This document shows positions 4,972 to 11,403 of a DNA stretch of 11,403 bases, in pieces; within the stretch, counting starts at the first letter, position 1; every line of letters begins with the position of its first letter. The notes beneath the pieces were generated by a model. It ran no database searches. It saw nothing but the letters and a program-made list of their open reading frames with translations, and was not told the origin of the DNA. Origin of the DNA: Candidatus Gastranaerophilales bacterium (GTDB lineage Bacteria > Cyanobacteriota > Vampirovibrionia > Gastranaerophilales > Gastranaerophilaceae); contig CALUVK010000039.1 of assembly GCA_944324205.1 (NCBI GenBank), forward strand, positions 1-11,403, given 5' to 3'. The position numbers were made by a program, and so were the translations under genes.

Positions 4972-6030
4972 ATGGCGATAATATCAGACGATGAGGGATT
5001 GGAGAAAAGGGTTAAGAGGAACCCTATAGTAAAATCCGAAACAATAGAATATGATAATTTATTTGAAAGCAATATCAGGCCGAAAGATTTTGACAGCTAT
5101 ATCGGCCAGTCTGCTTTAAAAGAAACTTTGAAAATAACTTTAGAGGCAGCTAAGAGGCGTGAAAAACCTTTAGACCATATGCTTTTTTACGGGCCTCCGG
5201 GATTAGGTAAAACTACAATTGCAGGTGTTATTGCAGCACAAATGGGAGTAGAAATCAGAATAACTTCTGCTCCTTCGCTCGAAAGGCCGCGGGATATAAT
5301 CGGGATTTTGATGTCATTGAAAGGCGGCGAAATTCTTTTTATAGATGAAATTCACCGCTTAAATAAAGTCGCAGAAGAAATACTTTATCCTGCAATGGAA
5401 GATTTTACCCTTGATATGACAACAGGTAAAAGCCAAACCGCTAAAACATTAAGAGTGCCGCTTCCTAAATTTACGCTAATCGGTGCTACAACAAAAGCTG
5501 GAGAACTTTCAAGTCCTCTTAGAGACCGGTTTGGAATGATTCACAGGCTGGAATTTTATACTGTAGAAGAACTTACAAAAGTTGTTATGAGAACTGCAAA
5601 AATTCTTGAAGTTGATATTACTGAAAAAGGTGCAGAGGCTATTGCAAGACGTTCAAGAGGGACTCCTAGAATTGCAAACCGGCTCGTAAAAAGAGTTTCT
5701 GATTTCGCCATAGTTAAATATGACGGAACAATTGACGAAAAAGTTGCAAATGAGTCGCTGGATATTCTTAAAATTGACGAATTTGGACTTGATAATACTG
5801 ATAGAGCGTTATTAAACCTGATTATAGATAAATACGACGGAGGGCCTGTCGGGATTGAAACTATCGCAGCGGCTCTTAGCGAGGATGTAAGAACGATTGA
5901 AGATGTTTGTGAACCTTATCTTTTGCAGGCTGGGCTTTTACAAAGGACCCCGCGAGGCAGAAAAGTTTCACCAGAAGGATTCAGGCATTTAGGCAGAAAA
6001 ATGCCTTCCACACAGACAAGTTTGTTTTAA
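4972..6030 (+). CDS. ruvB: Holliday junction branch-migration ATPase RuvB
   Basis: RuvB is the AAA+ hexameric motor that, with RuvA, drives branch migration of Holliday junctions in recombinational repair. The 352 residues include RPKDFDSYIGQ (36-46), Walker A GPPGLGKT (74-81), Walker B ILFIDEIHR (121-129), GATTKAGELSSPLRDRFG (171-188) with sensor 1 and the arginine-finger region, sensor 2 RGTPRIANRL (229-238), and the C-terminal winged helix that binds DNA (about 270-345, with RTPRGR at 325-330). I chose the ATG at 4972. The frame is open upstream to a TTG at 4942, but that would overlap the dehydrogenase gene and add ten non-conserved residues. ruvA and ruvC are not adjacent. It seems to have its own extended -10 promoter and no Shine-Dalgarno. 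An A+T palindrome with a T run follows the stop. Confidence 0.98.
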   Translation: MAIISDDEGLEKRVKRNPIVKSETIEYDNLFESNIRPKDFDSYIGQSALKETLKITLEAAKRREKPLDHMLFYGPPGLGKTTIAGVIAAQMGVEIRITSAPSLERPRDIIGILMSLKGGEILFIDEIHRLNKVAEEILYPAMEDFTLDMTTGKSQTAKTLRVPLPKFTLIGATTKAGELSSPLRDRFGMIHRLEFYTVEELTKVVMRTAKILEVDITEKGAEAIARRSRGTPRIANRLVKRVSDFAIVKYDGTIDEKVANESLDILKIDEFGLDNTDRALLNLIIDKYDGGPVGIETIAAALSEDVRTIEDVCEPYLLQAGLLQRTPRGRKVSPEGFRHLGRKMPSTQTSLF

Positions 6031-6032
6031 AC

Positions 6033-6051
6033 ATATTTTAAAATATTTTTT
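6033..6051 (+). terminator. Weak A+T hairpin with T run after ruvB
   Basis: ATATTTT (6033-6039) and AAAATAT (6040-6046) form a perfect palindrome followed by T residues to 6051. All pairs are A-T, so it would be a weak terminator at best. It separates ruvB from the DUF4127 gene, which has its own -10. Confidence 0.25.
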
Positions 6052-6081
6052 ATTTATAAATCAGACTATTCACAAATTTCA

Positions 6082-6090
6082 TGTTAAAAT
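6082..6090 (+). promoter_or_regulatory. Extended -10 for the DUF4127 gene (predicted leaderless)
   Basis: TG-T-TAAAAT at 6082-6090 is identical to the element before ispG. It is followed by 7 nt (TTAATAT) and then the ATG at 6098. No purine-rich ribosome-binding site precedes the ATG, and no clear -35 is seen. Confidence 0.5.
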
Positions 6091-6097
6091 TTAATAT

Positions 6098-7414
6098 ATG
6101 AAAATTGCGTTTCTGCCTATTGATAATCGTCCCGTTTGTTATAATCTTGCAAAAGATATTACCGAACTTGATGGTGATATAAAACTTTTTATTCCTCCGC
6201 GAGAATTTCTCGGAGATTTAATGCGGATAGCAGATATAGAAAACTTATTTCTATGGCTTGAAGGCTTACCGGAAGCAGATACTCTGATTTTATCATTAGA
6301 TACAATAACATATGGCGGACTTATTCCTTCAAGAAGATGTCCGGAAAGCTTTGAGGTGTTAAAAAAACGGCTTGAGAGATTGAAACCGGTTTTGAAAGGG
6401 AAAAAAGTTTTAGCCTTTTCAAGCATAATGCGGATTTCTAATAATAATTATAACGAAGAAGAAAAAGAATACTGGAAAGATTGGGGTAAAAAGATTTTTG
6501 AATACTCTTTCTCCGGCGGAAAAAATAAGAGTGATATTCCTGATGAAATAATAAAGGACTACTTAAATACAAGAAAGAGGAATTTTGAAATAAATAAACT
6601 TTATCTTGAATGGCAGAAAGAGGGTTTATTTGATACTCTGATTTTTTCTAAAGACGATTGTGCCGAATGCGGTTTTAACGTTGAAGAAGCAAAAGAGCTG
6701 GAGCGTCTTGGCGGAAGAACAAAAACCGGTGCAGATGAAATTCCGCTCTCTCTGCTTTCACGCGCGATAGAAAAAGAGATTGCAATTTATCCCGAATTCA
6801 CCGAGGCTGAATATAAAAATTGTATTTCTAATTACGAAGATGTATCAATTGAAAAATCCGTACTCGGCCAGATTGAACTTGGCGGGTTTAAACTTGCAAA
6901 ATCTAAAGAAGAAGCGGATATCATTCTTGTTGTTAATAACTTTATTGAAAAGCAGGGCGAACTTGTGATGGGCTGGGAGACAAAACCTTATTCAAGAACA
7001 TTTACTCCGCCCGATAAACCTTATTGTATAGCAGATGTAAGGTTTGCAAACGGAGCGGATAATGCTTTTGTTAAACAGGTTTTAGAAAAAACGGATTTTA
7101 AGAATTTTTACGGCTACGCAGGCTGGAACACAAGCGCAAATACATTAGGCAGTCTGCTTGCAGGGGTAAAAGTAAAATGGGGTGCAAAAGAATATGATGA
7201 ATTTGCCTTTAAAAAGCTGCAGCTCATAAGATTTCTTGATGACTGGGCATATCAGGCAAATATCAGGAAGCAAATAGAGTCGCCTTGCGATATTAAAGCT
7301 TTGATGAAACCTTATGAAGCTGAACTTTTCCAAATCTTTGACTGTAAGTTTTCAGAACCAATCAAATATACTTACCCCTGGAACAGGAAATTTGAGATAG
7401 AAGTTGGTTTATGA
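6098..7414 (+). CDS. DUF4127 family protein
   Basis: The N-terminus KIAFLPIDNRPVCYNLAKDI (2-21), then FIPPREFLGD (31-40), LILSLDTITYGGLIPSRR (63-80) and FSSIMRISNNNYNEEEKEYW carry the recurring signature of DUF4127, a family of cytosolic proteins without an assigned activity as far as I know. At 438 residues it is somewhat shorter than many members. Conserved Asp, Arg and Asn residues in the P-I-D-N-R-P and D-T-I-T-Y-G-G blocks look like an active site, and the C-terminal GYAGWNTSANTLG (about residues 345-357) is another conserved block. There is no signal peptide or membrane helix. The gene is 67 bp downstream of ruvB and its TGA stop overlaps the promoter of the U32 gene 12 nt ahead. Family assignment is from motif memory; function is unknown. 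Confidence 0.82.
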   Translation: MKIAFLPIDNRPVCYNLAKDITELDGDIKLFIPPREFLGDLMRIADIENLFLWLEGLPEADTLILSLDTITYGGLIPSRRCPESFEVLKKRLERLKPVLKGKKVLAFSSIMRISNNNYNEEEKEYWKDWGKKIFEYSFSGGKNKSDIPDEIIKDYLNTRKRNFEINKLYLEWQKEGLFDTLIFSKDDCAECGFNVEEAKELERLGGRTKTGADEIPLSLLSRAIEKEIAIYPEFTEAEYKNCISNYEDVSIEKSVLGQIELGGFKLAKSKEEADIILVVNNFIEKQGELVMGWETKPYSRTFTPPDKPYCIADVRFANGADNAFVKQVLEKTDFKNFYGYAGWNTSANTLGSLLAGVKVKWGAKEYDEFAFKKLQLIRFLDDWAYQANIRKQIESPCDIKALMKPYEAELFQIFDCKFSEPIKYTYPWNRKFEIEVGL

Positions 7415-7420
7415 TAGTAT
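7392..7420 (+). promoter_or_regulatory. Promoter of the U32/trhP gene inside the end of DUF4127 (predicted leaderless)
   Basis: TTGAGA (7392-7397; 5 of 6 consensus bases), a 17-nt spacer, and TAGTAT (7415-7420) preceded by TGA. The TG of the extended -10 is part of the TGA stop codon of the DUF4127 gene (7412-7414). The hexamer ends 6 nt (CAAATT) before the ATG at 7427, and no Shine-Dalgarno is present. Confidence 0.6.
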
Positions 7421-7426
7421 CAAATT

Positions 7427-8656
7427 ATGAATAAACCTGAACTATTAATGCCTGCGGGTAATATTGAAAAACTTAAGTACGCCATTAAATACGGCGCGGA
7501 TGCTGTGTATTTAGGCGTGGTAGATTTTAGCTTGCGTGCAATGCGCAAGGGGGAATTGATTACTTTAGATAATTTGAAGTATGCAATTGATACCGCAAGA
7601 GAAATGGGCGCAAAAGCTTATCTTACATTAAACATTTACCCCTTTAACAGCGATATAAAACTTTTAGAAAGTTCAATGGATAAAATTGCGGAATCAAGAC
7701 CGGATGCTTTGATTATAAGCGATGTCGGGATTATGCGTATGGCTAAAAAATATATGCCTGATACGGATATTCACGTAAGCACGCAGGCAAATATTTTAAA
7801 CTATGAAGCAGTAAGGTTCTGGCAGGATATCGGAGCAACAAGAGCTATCTTAGCAAGAGAACTTCCGATAAAAGATGTTGCGGAGATTAAAGAAAAAGTT
7901 CCTGAAATGGAATTGGAATGTTTTATTCACGGCGCACAATGTGTTTCCTTCTCCGGAAGATGCCTGCTTAGCGACTACATGACCGACGGCGAAAGAAAAG
8001 CTAATTCAGGAAACTGCTCGCAGCCTTGCAGATGGAGCTACAAGCTTGTGGAAGAAACCCGCCCCGGACAGTATTACGAGATTGAAGAGAACGAAAAGGG
8101 CACGCATATTCTGAGCACAAAAGACCTTTGTCTTGTGCGGCACCTTAAAGAAATGATAGAAGCCGGAATTGACTCGTTTAAGGTTGAAGGGAGAACTAAG
8201 AGTTTGTATTATGTTTCTGCTGTTGCAAAAGCTTATAGAGAAGCAATTGACGCAGTTATGAAAAATCCTGATGCGGATATGGAAGAATATTATCAGGAGC
8301 TTTTAAAAGTAGGAAACCGCGGTTACACAACAGGTTTTTACTTAGGCGAAGGCTACCCCAAAGACGGTTACAGCTATGATATATCTAAAGGGCTTGCCGG
8401 AGCAGACTTTTTGTGCGAAATCCACGATTTTGACGGAGAATATTATAAAATTAAAACTAAAAATAAATTTAATAAGAATGAGGATATAGAGATAATTTCT
8501 CCGTCTGAAAAATTTGTCACTCAGGTTACTGAGATAAAAAATTTAAAAGATGAAGATTTAGAACTTGCAAATACAAATGACGAGCTTCTGGTAAAATTTA
8601 CCAGAGCACCAAAAGAGTATAAATATGCGCTTGCTAGAACGGTAGGGATAAAATAA
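7427..8656 (+). CDS. trhP: U32-family tRNA hydroxylation protein (TrhP/YrrO/YegQ type)
   Basis: The 409 residues match the U32 'peptidase' family, whose YegQ/YrrO branch (TrhP) is known to act in prephenate-dependent 5-hydroxylation of uridine 34 in tRNAs rather than as a protease. Blocks seen are ELLMPAGNIEKLKYAIKYGA (5-24), HVSTQANILNYEAV (116-129), the Cys-rich core with Cys172, Cys179, Cys197 and Cys201 (FIHGAQC, SGRC, GNCSQPCRW), a further Cys235 in STKDLC, and AGIDSFKVEGRTKSLYYV (246-263). The length is near the Bacillus YrrO form and much shorter than RlhA (rRNA). A C-terminal U32 domain occupies about 320-405. It begins 12 nt after the DUF4127 stop from its own promoter and overlaps yqeG by one base (TAATG at 8654-8658), so the two are translationally coupled. 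Subfamily naming is less certain than family membership. Confidence 0.88.
   Translation: MNKPELLMPAGNIEKLKYAIKYGADAVYLGVVDFSLRAMRKGELITLDNLKYAIDTAREMGAKAYLTLNIYPFNSDIKLLESSMDKIAESRPDALIISDVGIMRMAKKYMPDTDIHVSTQANILNYEAVRFWQDIGATRAILARELPIKDVAEIKEKVPEMELECFIHGAQCVSFSGRCLLSDYMTDGERKANSGNCSQPCRWSYKLVEETRPGQYYEIEENEKGTHILSTKDLCLVRHLKEMIEAGIDSFKVEGRTKSLYYVSAVAKAYREAIDAVMKNPDADMEEYYQELLKVGNRGYTTGFYLGEGYPKDGYSYDISKGLAGADFLCEIHDFDGEYYKIKTKNKFNKNEDIEIISPSEKFVTQVTEIKNLKDEDLELANTNDELLVKFTRAPKEYKYALARTVGIK
8587..8605. repeat. 19-nt perfect palindrome near the 3' end of the U32 gene
   Basis: TCTGGTAAA (8587-8595), a central A, and TTTACCAGA (8597-8605). It lies about 50 nt upstream of yqeG within codons for LLVKFTRA. 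Nine-base arms could arise by chance in this much A+T-rich sequence. Confidence 0.5.
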
Positions 8657-9132
8657 TGTTAATGAAACCTGATTATAATTTAAAAAGTATTTATGAAATA
8701 GATTTTGCCGAACTAAAATCTCAAGGAATAAAATGTGTAATGTTTGATTTGGACAGCACGGTTATGGTCTCAAAATCCGCAGATTTTCTTCCTGAAACAG
8801 TAGAGTGGTTTAATACATTCCTGAAAGATTTTGAAGTTGCAATAATATCTAATAACAAGAATGAAAAATATATAGAAAACGCGTCAAAAATAGCTCCTTG
8901 CAGGGTAATAGGCCGTGCAAACAAACCAAACCCCAAAATAATGAGAGAATATTTAGCATCCGTAGGAATAGAGCCGTGCTGTGCAGTAATGGTCGGAGAC
9001 CGCCCGTTAACGGATATTCTTGCCGGCAAGCTTTTAGGCTGCAAGACTATTTTAGTAGGTTCGATTAACCCTAAAGAGAACCTGCCTACAAAATTCGTAC
9101 GCGCTCTTGAGCGGAGTACAATTCGCGGTTAA
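8656..9132 (+). CDS. yqeG: YqeG family HAD phosphatase
   Basis: A 158-residue HAD-superfamily hydrolase of the compact IIIA type with all four motifs: FDLDST (Asp31 nucleophile, Asp33), IISNN (motif II, about 73-77), the motif III lysine in GRANKPNPKIM, and VMVGDRPLTDILAGKLLG (motif IV). This pattern fits YqeG, a cytosolic phosphatase; the physiological substrate is not known from sequence. The ATG at 8656 overlaps the TAA of the U32 gene and has a TAGGGA Shine-Dalgarno (8643-8648) 7 nt upstream. A second in-frame ATG at 8662 is less well placed. It forms a coupled pair with the tRNA-modification gene. The downstream gene has its own promoter. Confidence 0.9.
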   Translation: MLMKPDYNLKSIYEIDFAELKSQGIKCVMFDLDSTVMVSKSADFLPETVEWFNTFLKDFEVAIISNNKNEKYIENASKIAPCRVIGRANKPNPKIMREYLASVGIEPCCAVMVGDRPLTDILAGKLLGCKTILVGSINPKENLPTKFVRALERSTIRG

Positions 9133-9174
9133 AAAGTTTTTGTAAATTTTTCTAACAATCGTATATACTCTATC

Positions 9175-9203
9175 TTGTTATATAGTTTATATGTAATTAT
9201 AAT
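9175..9203 (+). promoter_or_regulatory. Strong promoter of the 622-residue membrane protein gene
   Basis: TTGTTA (9175-9180), a 17-nt spacer and consensus TATAAT (9198-9203). The expected start near 9210 leaves a leader of about 32 nt that contains AGGGA (9230-9234) as Shine-Dalgarno before the TTG at 9242. This is a conventional leadered promoter, unlike those of ruvB, DUF4127 and trhP. Confidence 0.7.
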
Positions 9204-9220
9204 AGTGTCAAGGTTACACT
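9204..9220. promoter_or_regulatory. Near-palindrome just downstream of the -10
   Basis: AGTGTCA (9204-9210), AGG, TTACACT (9214-9220): seven-base arms with one mismatch. It begins immediately after the -10 hexamer and covers the predicted start site, a classic repressor position. It could instead be a partial 5'-leader hairpin. No cognate regulator can be named. Confidence 0.35.
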
Positions 9221-9241
9221 TAGTCGAGTAGGGATAAAATA

Positions 9242-11110
9242 TTGAAAATTACCGGTATCAACAATCAAATTAGCATACACAATACTCAATCACAGAATAA
9301 TAACAAGAGTAAAAAACAACCAACGGCATTTAAATCTTTAAGCATGATGTCTGCATTAGGCAGTACCGGAATTATTATGCAATGGATAGAAAAGCAGGGT
9401 TATCTTGTTTCTTTCCTGATACAAGACGGTCTTGGTATGACTTTACCACGTGTTATAACTGGCTTTCATAGAGATAAAGAAGTTACCGGTAATTATAACG
9501 TACAGGAAGGACTTGAAGTATTAGGCCGCGAAGGTATGACAGGGCCTTATATTATAGGTGTAGCGCCTGCTGTACTTGCTGTTACAGGATTATTTTGCCG
9601 TACAACAAATACAAATACAAGACTCATTAAACGCCTTAGCGAAAGCTTCAAACAGATGGTTAAAGACCCTAAGTTTGATTCAGCAGTAATGCAGGATGCT
9701 AAAAAGTTTAAACAGGAATTTTATAAGTATCATATAGGTTCAATCTATAAAGAATCTGTTCCCGGAGATAAAAACCCGCAGGAAACAATAAATTATATTC
9801 TTGAAGAAATGAAACTTGTAGAACCGAATAACAAGAAAAAAATTAGAGACGCTGCCTTAGGACGTATTCAGGCAAGAATTAACAATAAAATGGTAGAAAC
9901 TACGCCTGAATTATACAAGGTTAATACTCTTATGGTAGGCGATGAAAAAACAAAACAGGCTTTTAATTCCGGCGAAGTTATTACTGCAATAAGAGATTAC
10001 GGTATTGATGCAATAGAAAGAAATAAAGAACAAAATTCTATAAATGAGCAGGCTATTGATAATATGAAAAACAGCTTTGCAACAAAGAGATTTCTTACAA
10101 ATATTGCCAATGTTGTTCTGACATTAGGCGGTCTTTCATTAATTCCTAAGCTTTATGTAAGAGGCGATGTAGCACCGGGGGCGAAGGTACACTCTCATAA
10201 AAATGGAAATCAAAATCTTGCAAATAGTCCTGCCGAAGGAAATACTGCTCCAGCATTTAAAGGAAAAGGGATTAATAATGACGGAATTTTAACCAGAATG
10301 GGTAAATTCTTATTGAAGCACACTCCTGAAAAAGTACAGGCTCTTCTGGAATATACCGGCTATAATTTCTCAAAAACAACTTTTGCATTGCTTGCAACAT
10401 TCGGTCTTCTTGGTCCTAGGGGGTTAAAAGCCTGGGAAAGAGCACAGGTTGATGAAAACGGTAAAAAAGATTTGACTGAACTGCATGAAATCCTTTTAAG
10501 AGATACTGTTTCATCTTTATCTGTTGTATTTGCTGTTCCAATGATGACTAAGGCAATAGTTCGTTCTTACGAAAATAAAATGGGATTTATTCTCACTAAC
10601 CGCGCATCTGACGGAAAAAATTGGTTCAAGAAGTTTATGGATATTATCTGGCCTTACAGTAATTTAGAAGTATTATCAGTTGCTGATTTAGATGCAATAT
10701 ATTCTGATATTGACTCTAAGGCTAAATTGCTTAATTTTTCAAAATTTATCAGTGATAAAGGCGGAGACTTGCAGAAAATTATCTCAAAATCTGAGAATGC
10801 AAATTTGATGTTTAATGATAAAACATTTACGCTTGAATCTATAAACAATCTTAAAAAAGAAGAAAAGAACAAAAAAATAATTGAAGTATTTGAAAAATTT
10901 AATGGTTCAAATGATATTATTACAAAAATGATGAAAGGCGCAGGAGATATTAAACATAATAATATTGCAAAGATGGCAAGAGGACTTAATTCATTGCCTG
11001 GCTTCCTTTCAACAGTTGTTTTATCACCAATACTTCTGGGAATATTGATACCAAAACTTACATATTACAATACAAAAAAAGCTTATGAAAAAAAGACAAA
11101 TCATGACTAA
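9242..11110 (+). CDS. Unknown membrane protein made of two diverged repeats, with AFK motifs
   Basis: I cannot assign this 622-residue protein to a named family. The start is a TTG at 9242 behind AGGGA. Residues 1-28 are polar, Asn/Gln/Ser-rich and apparently disordered, ending in PTAFKSL. Hydrophobic segments lie at about 102-119, 286-304, 378-392, 422-437 and 588-606, and a polar linker at 308-337 (rich in Gly, Asn, Ser) ends in APAFKGKG. The protein is internally duplicated: LPR-x6-R at 68-77 matches GPR-x6-R at 391-400; E-x-L-x-R-E at 92-97 matches E-x-L-x-R-D at 416-421; Pro109 matches Pro433; and the helices ending IPKL at 301-304 and 603-606 correspond. The first helices are not typical cleaved signal peptides. 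It has its own strong promoter with a dyad at the start site and overlaps yraN tail-to-tail by 4 nt. A structural or envelope role is only a guess. Confidence 0.85.
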   Translation: MKITGINNQISIHNTQSQNNNKSKKQPTAFKSLSMMSALGSTGIIMQWIEKQGYLVSFLIQDGLGMTLPRVITGFHRDKEVTGNYNVQEGLEVLGREGMTGPYIIGVAPAVLAVTGLFCRTTNTNTRLIKRLSESFKQMVKDPKFDSAVMQDAKKFKQEFYKYHIGSIYKESVPGDKNPQETINYILEEMKLVEPNNKKKIRDAALGRIQARINNKMVETTPELYKVNTLMVGDEKTKQAFNSGEVITAIRDYGIDAIERNKEQNSINEQAIDNMKNSFATKRFLTNIANVVLTLGGLSLIPKLYVRGDVAPGAKVHSHKNGNQNLANSPAEGNTAPAFKGKGINNDGILTRMGKFLLKHTPEKVQALLEYTGYNFSKTTFALLATFGLLGPRGLKAWERAQVDENGKKDLTELHEILLRDTVSSLSVVFAVPMMTKAIVRSYENKMGFILTNRASDGKNWFKKFMDIIWPYSNLEVLSVADLDAIYSDIDSKAKLLNFSKFISDKGGDLQKIISKSENANLMFNDKTFTLESINNLKKEEKNKKIIEVFEKFNGSNDIITKMMKGAGDIKHNNIAKMARGLNSLPGFLSTVVLSPILLGILIPKLTYYNTKKAYEKKTNHD

Positions 11111-11403
11111 ATATTTTTCAAATGTTTTATTTGAATATTTGGTTTTAGTATGATTGAAATTACATCAATTCTGTATTTTTTATAATTAGGATTTTCCTGT
11201 AAATATGTAAATAATCCGGTTTTGATATTATTATATTTACTCCTTGTAATAGCTTCTTCCGGTGCTCCGCATTTATTTGTGCTTCTTGTTTTGACTTCAA
11301 CAAAAACCAGAGTATCTCTGTCAAGCGCAATAATATCAATCTCGCAAAACCTTGAAAACCGCCTGTTTGTCTCAAGGATTTTGTATCCCTGTTTTTCAAG
11401 ATA
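11107..11403 (-). CDS. yraN: YraN/UPF0102 family nuclease-fold protein (5'-truncated by the window)
   Basis: The frame is open from the window edge to a TAG at 11109-11107, giving 98 residues that begin YLEKQGYKILETNRR. The motifs CEIDIIALD (20-28) and LVFVEVKTR (32-40) are the hallmark of UPF0102/YraN, a family with a PD-(D/E)XK endonuclease-like fold; the conserved Glu, Asp, Glu and Lys are all present. Members are usually about 115-125 residues, so roughly 15-20 N-terminal residues are missing beyond 11403. The cellular role is not firmly known; a link to DNA processing is assumed from the fold. Its stop overlaps the end of the 622-residue gene by 4 nt in convergent orientation. An A+T-rich imperfect hairpin lies within its last codons (11109-11140). 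Confidence 0.9.
   Translation of the reverse strand, partial: YLEKQGYKILETNRRFSRFCEIDIIALDRDTLVFVEVKTRSTNKCGAPEEAITRSKYNNIKTGLFTYLQENPNYKKYRIDVISIILKPNIQIKHLKNI

Noticed and set aside
8587..8605. 19-nt palindrome in the U32 gene as an operator for yqeG
   Set aside because: Nine-base A+T-rich arms are not rare in 11 kb of such DNA, and yqeG appears to be translated by coupling rather than from a promoter here.
8642..9241. Identical 14-mer GTAGGGATAAAATA before both yqeG (8642-8655) and the 622-residue gene (9228-9241)
   Set aside because: It is a Shine-Dalgarno plus A-rich spacer. The match is striking but flanking sequence differs, so convergence on a good ribosome-binding site is enough explanation.
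11109..11140. A+T hairpin as a terminator for the 622-residue gene
   Set aside because: The stem has a 3-nt bulge and a single G-C pair, lies within yraN coding sequence and is followed by GGTTTTAG rather than a clean T run.
1..11403. tRNA, rRNA, CRISPR array, riboswitch or insertion sequence
   Set aside because: I looked through the intergenic gaps on both strands and saw no cloverleaf, spaced direct repeats, transposase or recognisable aptamer core. All gaps are under about 150 bp.

Overview
The window is AT-rich bacterial chromosome carrying housekeeping genes, two small regulator genes and three proteins I cannot assign. Codon use is strongly A/T-biased, intergenic gaps are short (largest about 143 bp) and most genes are small. 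The gene set (IspG of the MEP pathway, RuvB, a DUF4127 protein, a U32-family TrhP, YqeG, YraN) together with a 622-residue membrane protein carrying short 'AFK' motifs reminds me of gut Gastranaerophilales (Melainabacteria, the non-photosynthetic sister group of Cyanobacteria). That placement is inference from memory of gene style, not from a search. No tRNA, rRNA, CRISPR array or insertion sequence is visible.

Layout. Positions 1-1112 (minus strand) hold ispG followed, 2 nt after its stop, by the first 15 codons of a gene with a signal-peptide-like start that leaves the window. Divergent from it, an ORF6N-domain protein (1180-1707) and a metallophosphoesterase (1731-2474) run on the plus strand. 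The latter converges, over a short hairpin, with a 93-residue minus-strand gene (2492-2773) that is divergent from a small XRE regulator (2867-3193). From 3337 everything is on the plus strand: an unknown coiled-coil protein, a D-lactate-dehydrogenase-type enzyme, ruvB, a DUF4127 protein, trhP-like U32, yqeG, and the 622-residue membrane protein. The last ends tail-to-tail, overlapping by 4 nt, with a 5'-truncated yraN on the minus strand.

Expression signals split into two classes. Genes with a recognisable Shine-Dalgarno (ORF6N, phosphoesterase, 175-residue protein, dehydrogenase, yqeG, 622-residue protein) have ordinary leaders or are coupled to an upstream gene. Five genes with no or little Shine-Dalgarno (ispG, the 93-residue gene, ruvB, DUF4127, trhP) each have a -10 hexamer ending exactly 6 or 7 nt before the ATG. 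In four it is an extended TGn -10, and in the fifth a perfect TTGACA-17-TATAAT promoter. This geometry predicts leaderless mRNAs.

The most unusual items are: (i) the 622-residue protein, which the sequence shows to be an ancient tandem duplication of a membrane module with a shared PR...R...E-L-R-(D/E)...P signature; (ii) the leaderless promoter pattern; (iii) a 29-nt, G+C-rich perfect palindrome inside the ORF6N gene; and (iv) the divergent 93-residue/XRE pair sharing a dyad over the -35 region, with a perfect 11-bp inverted repeat inside the small gene.
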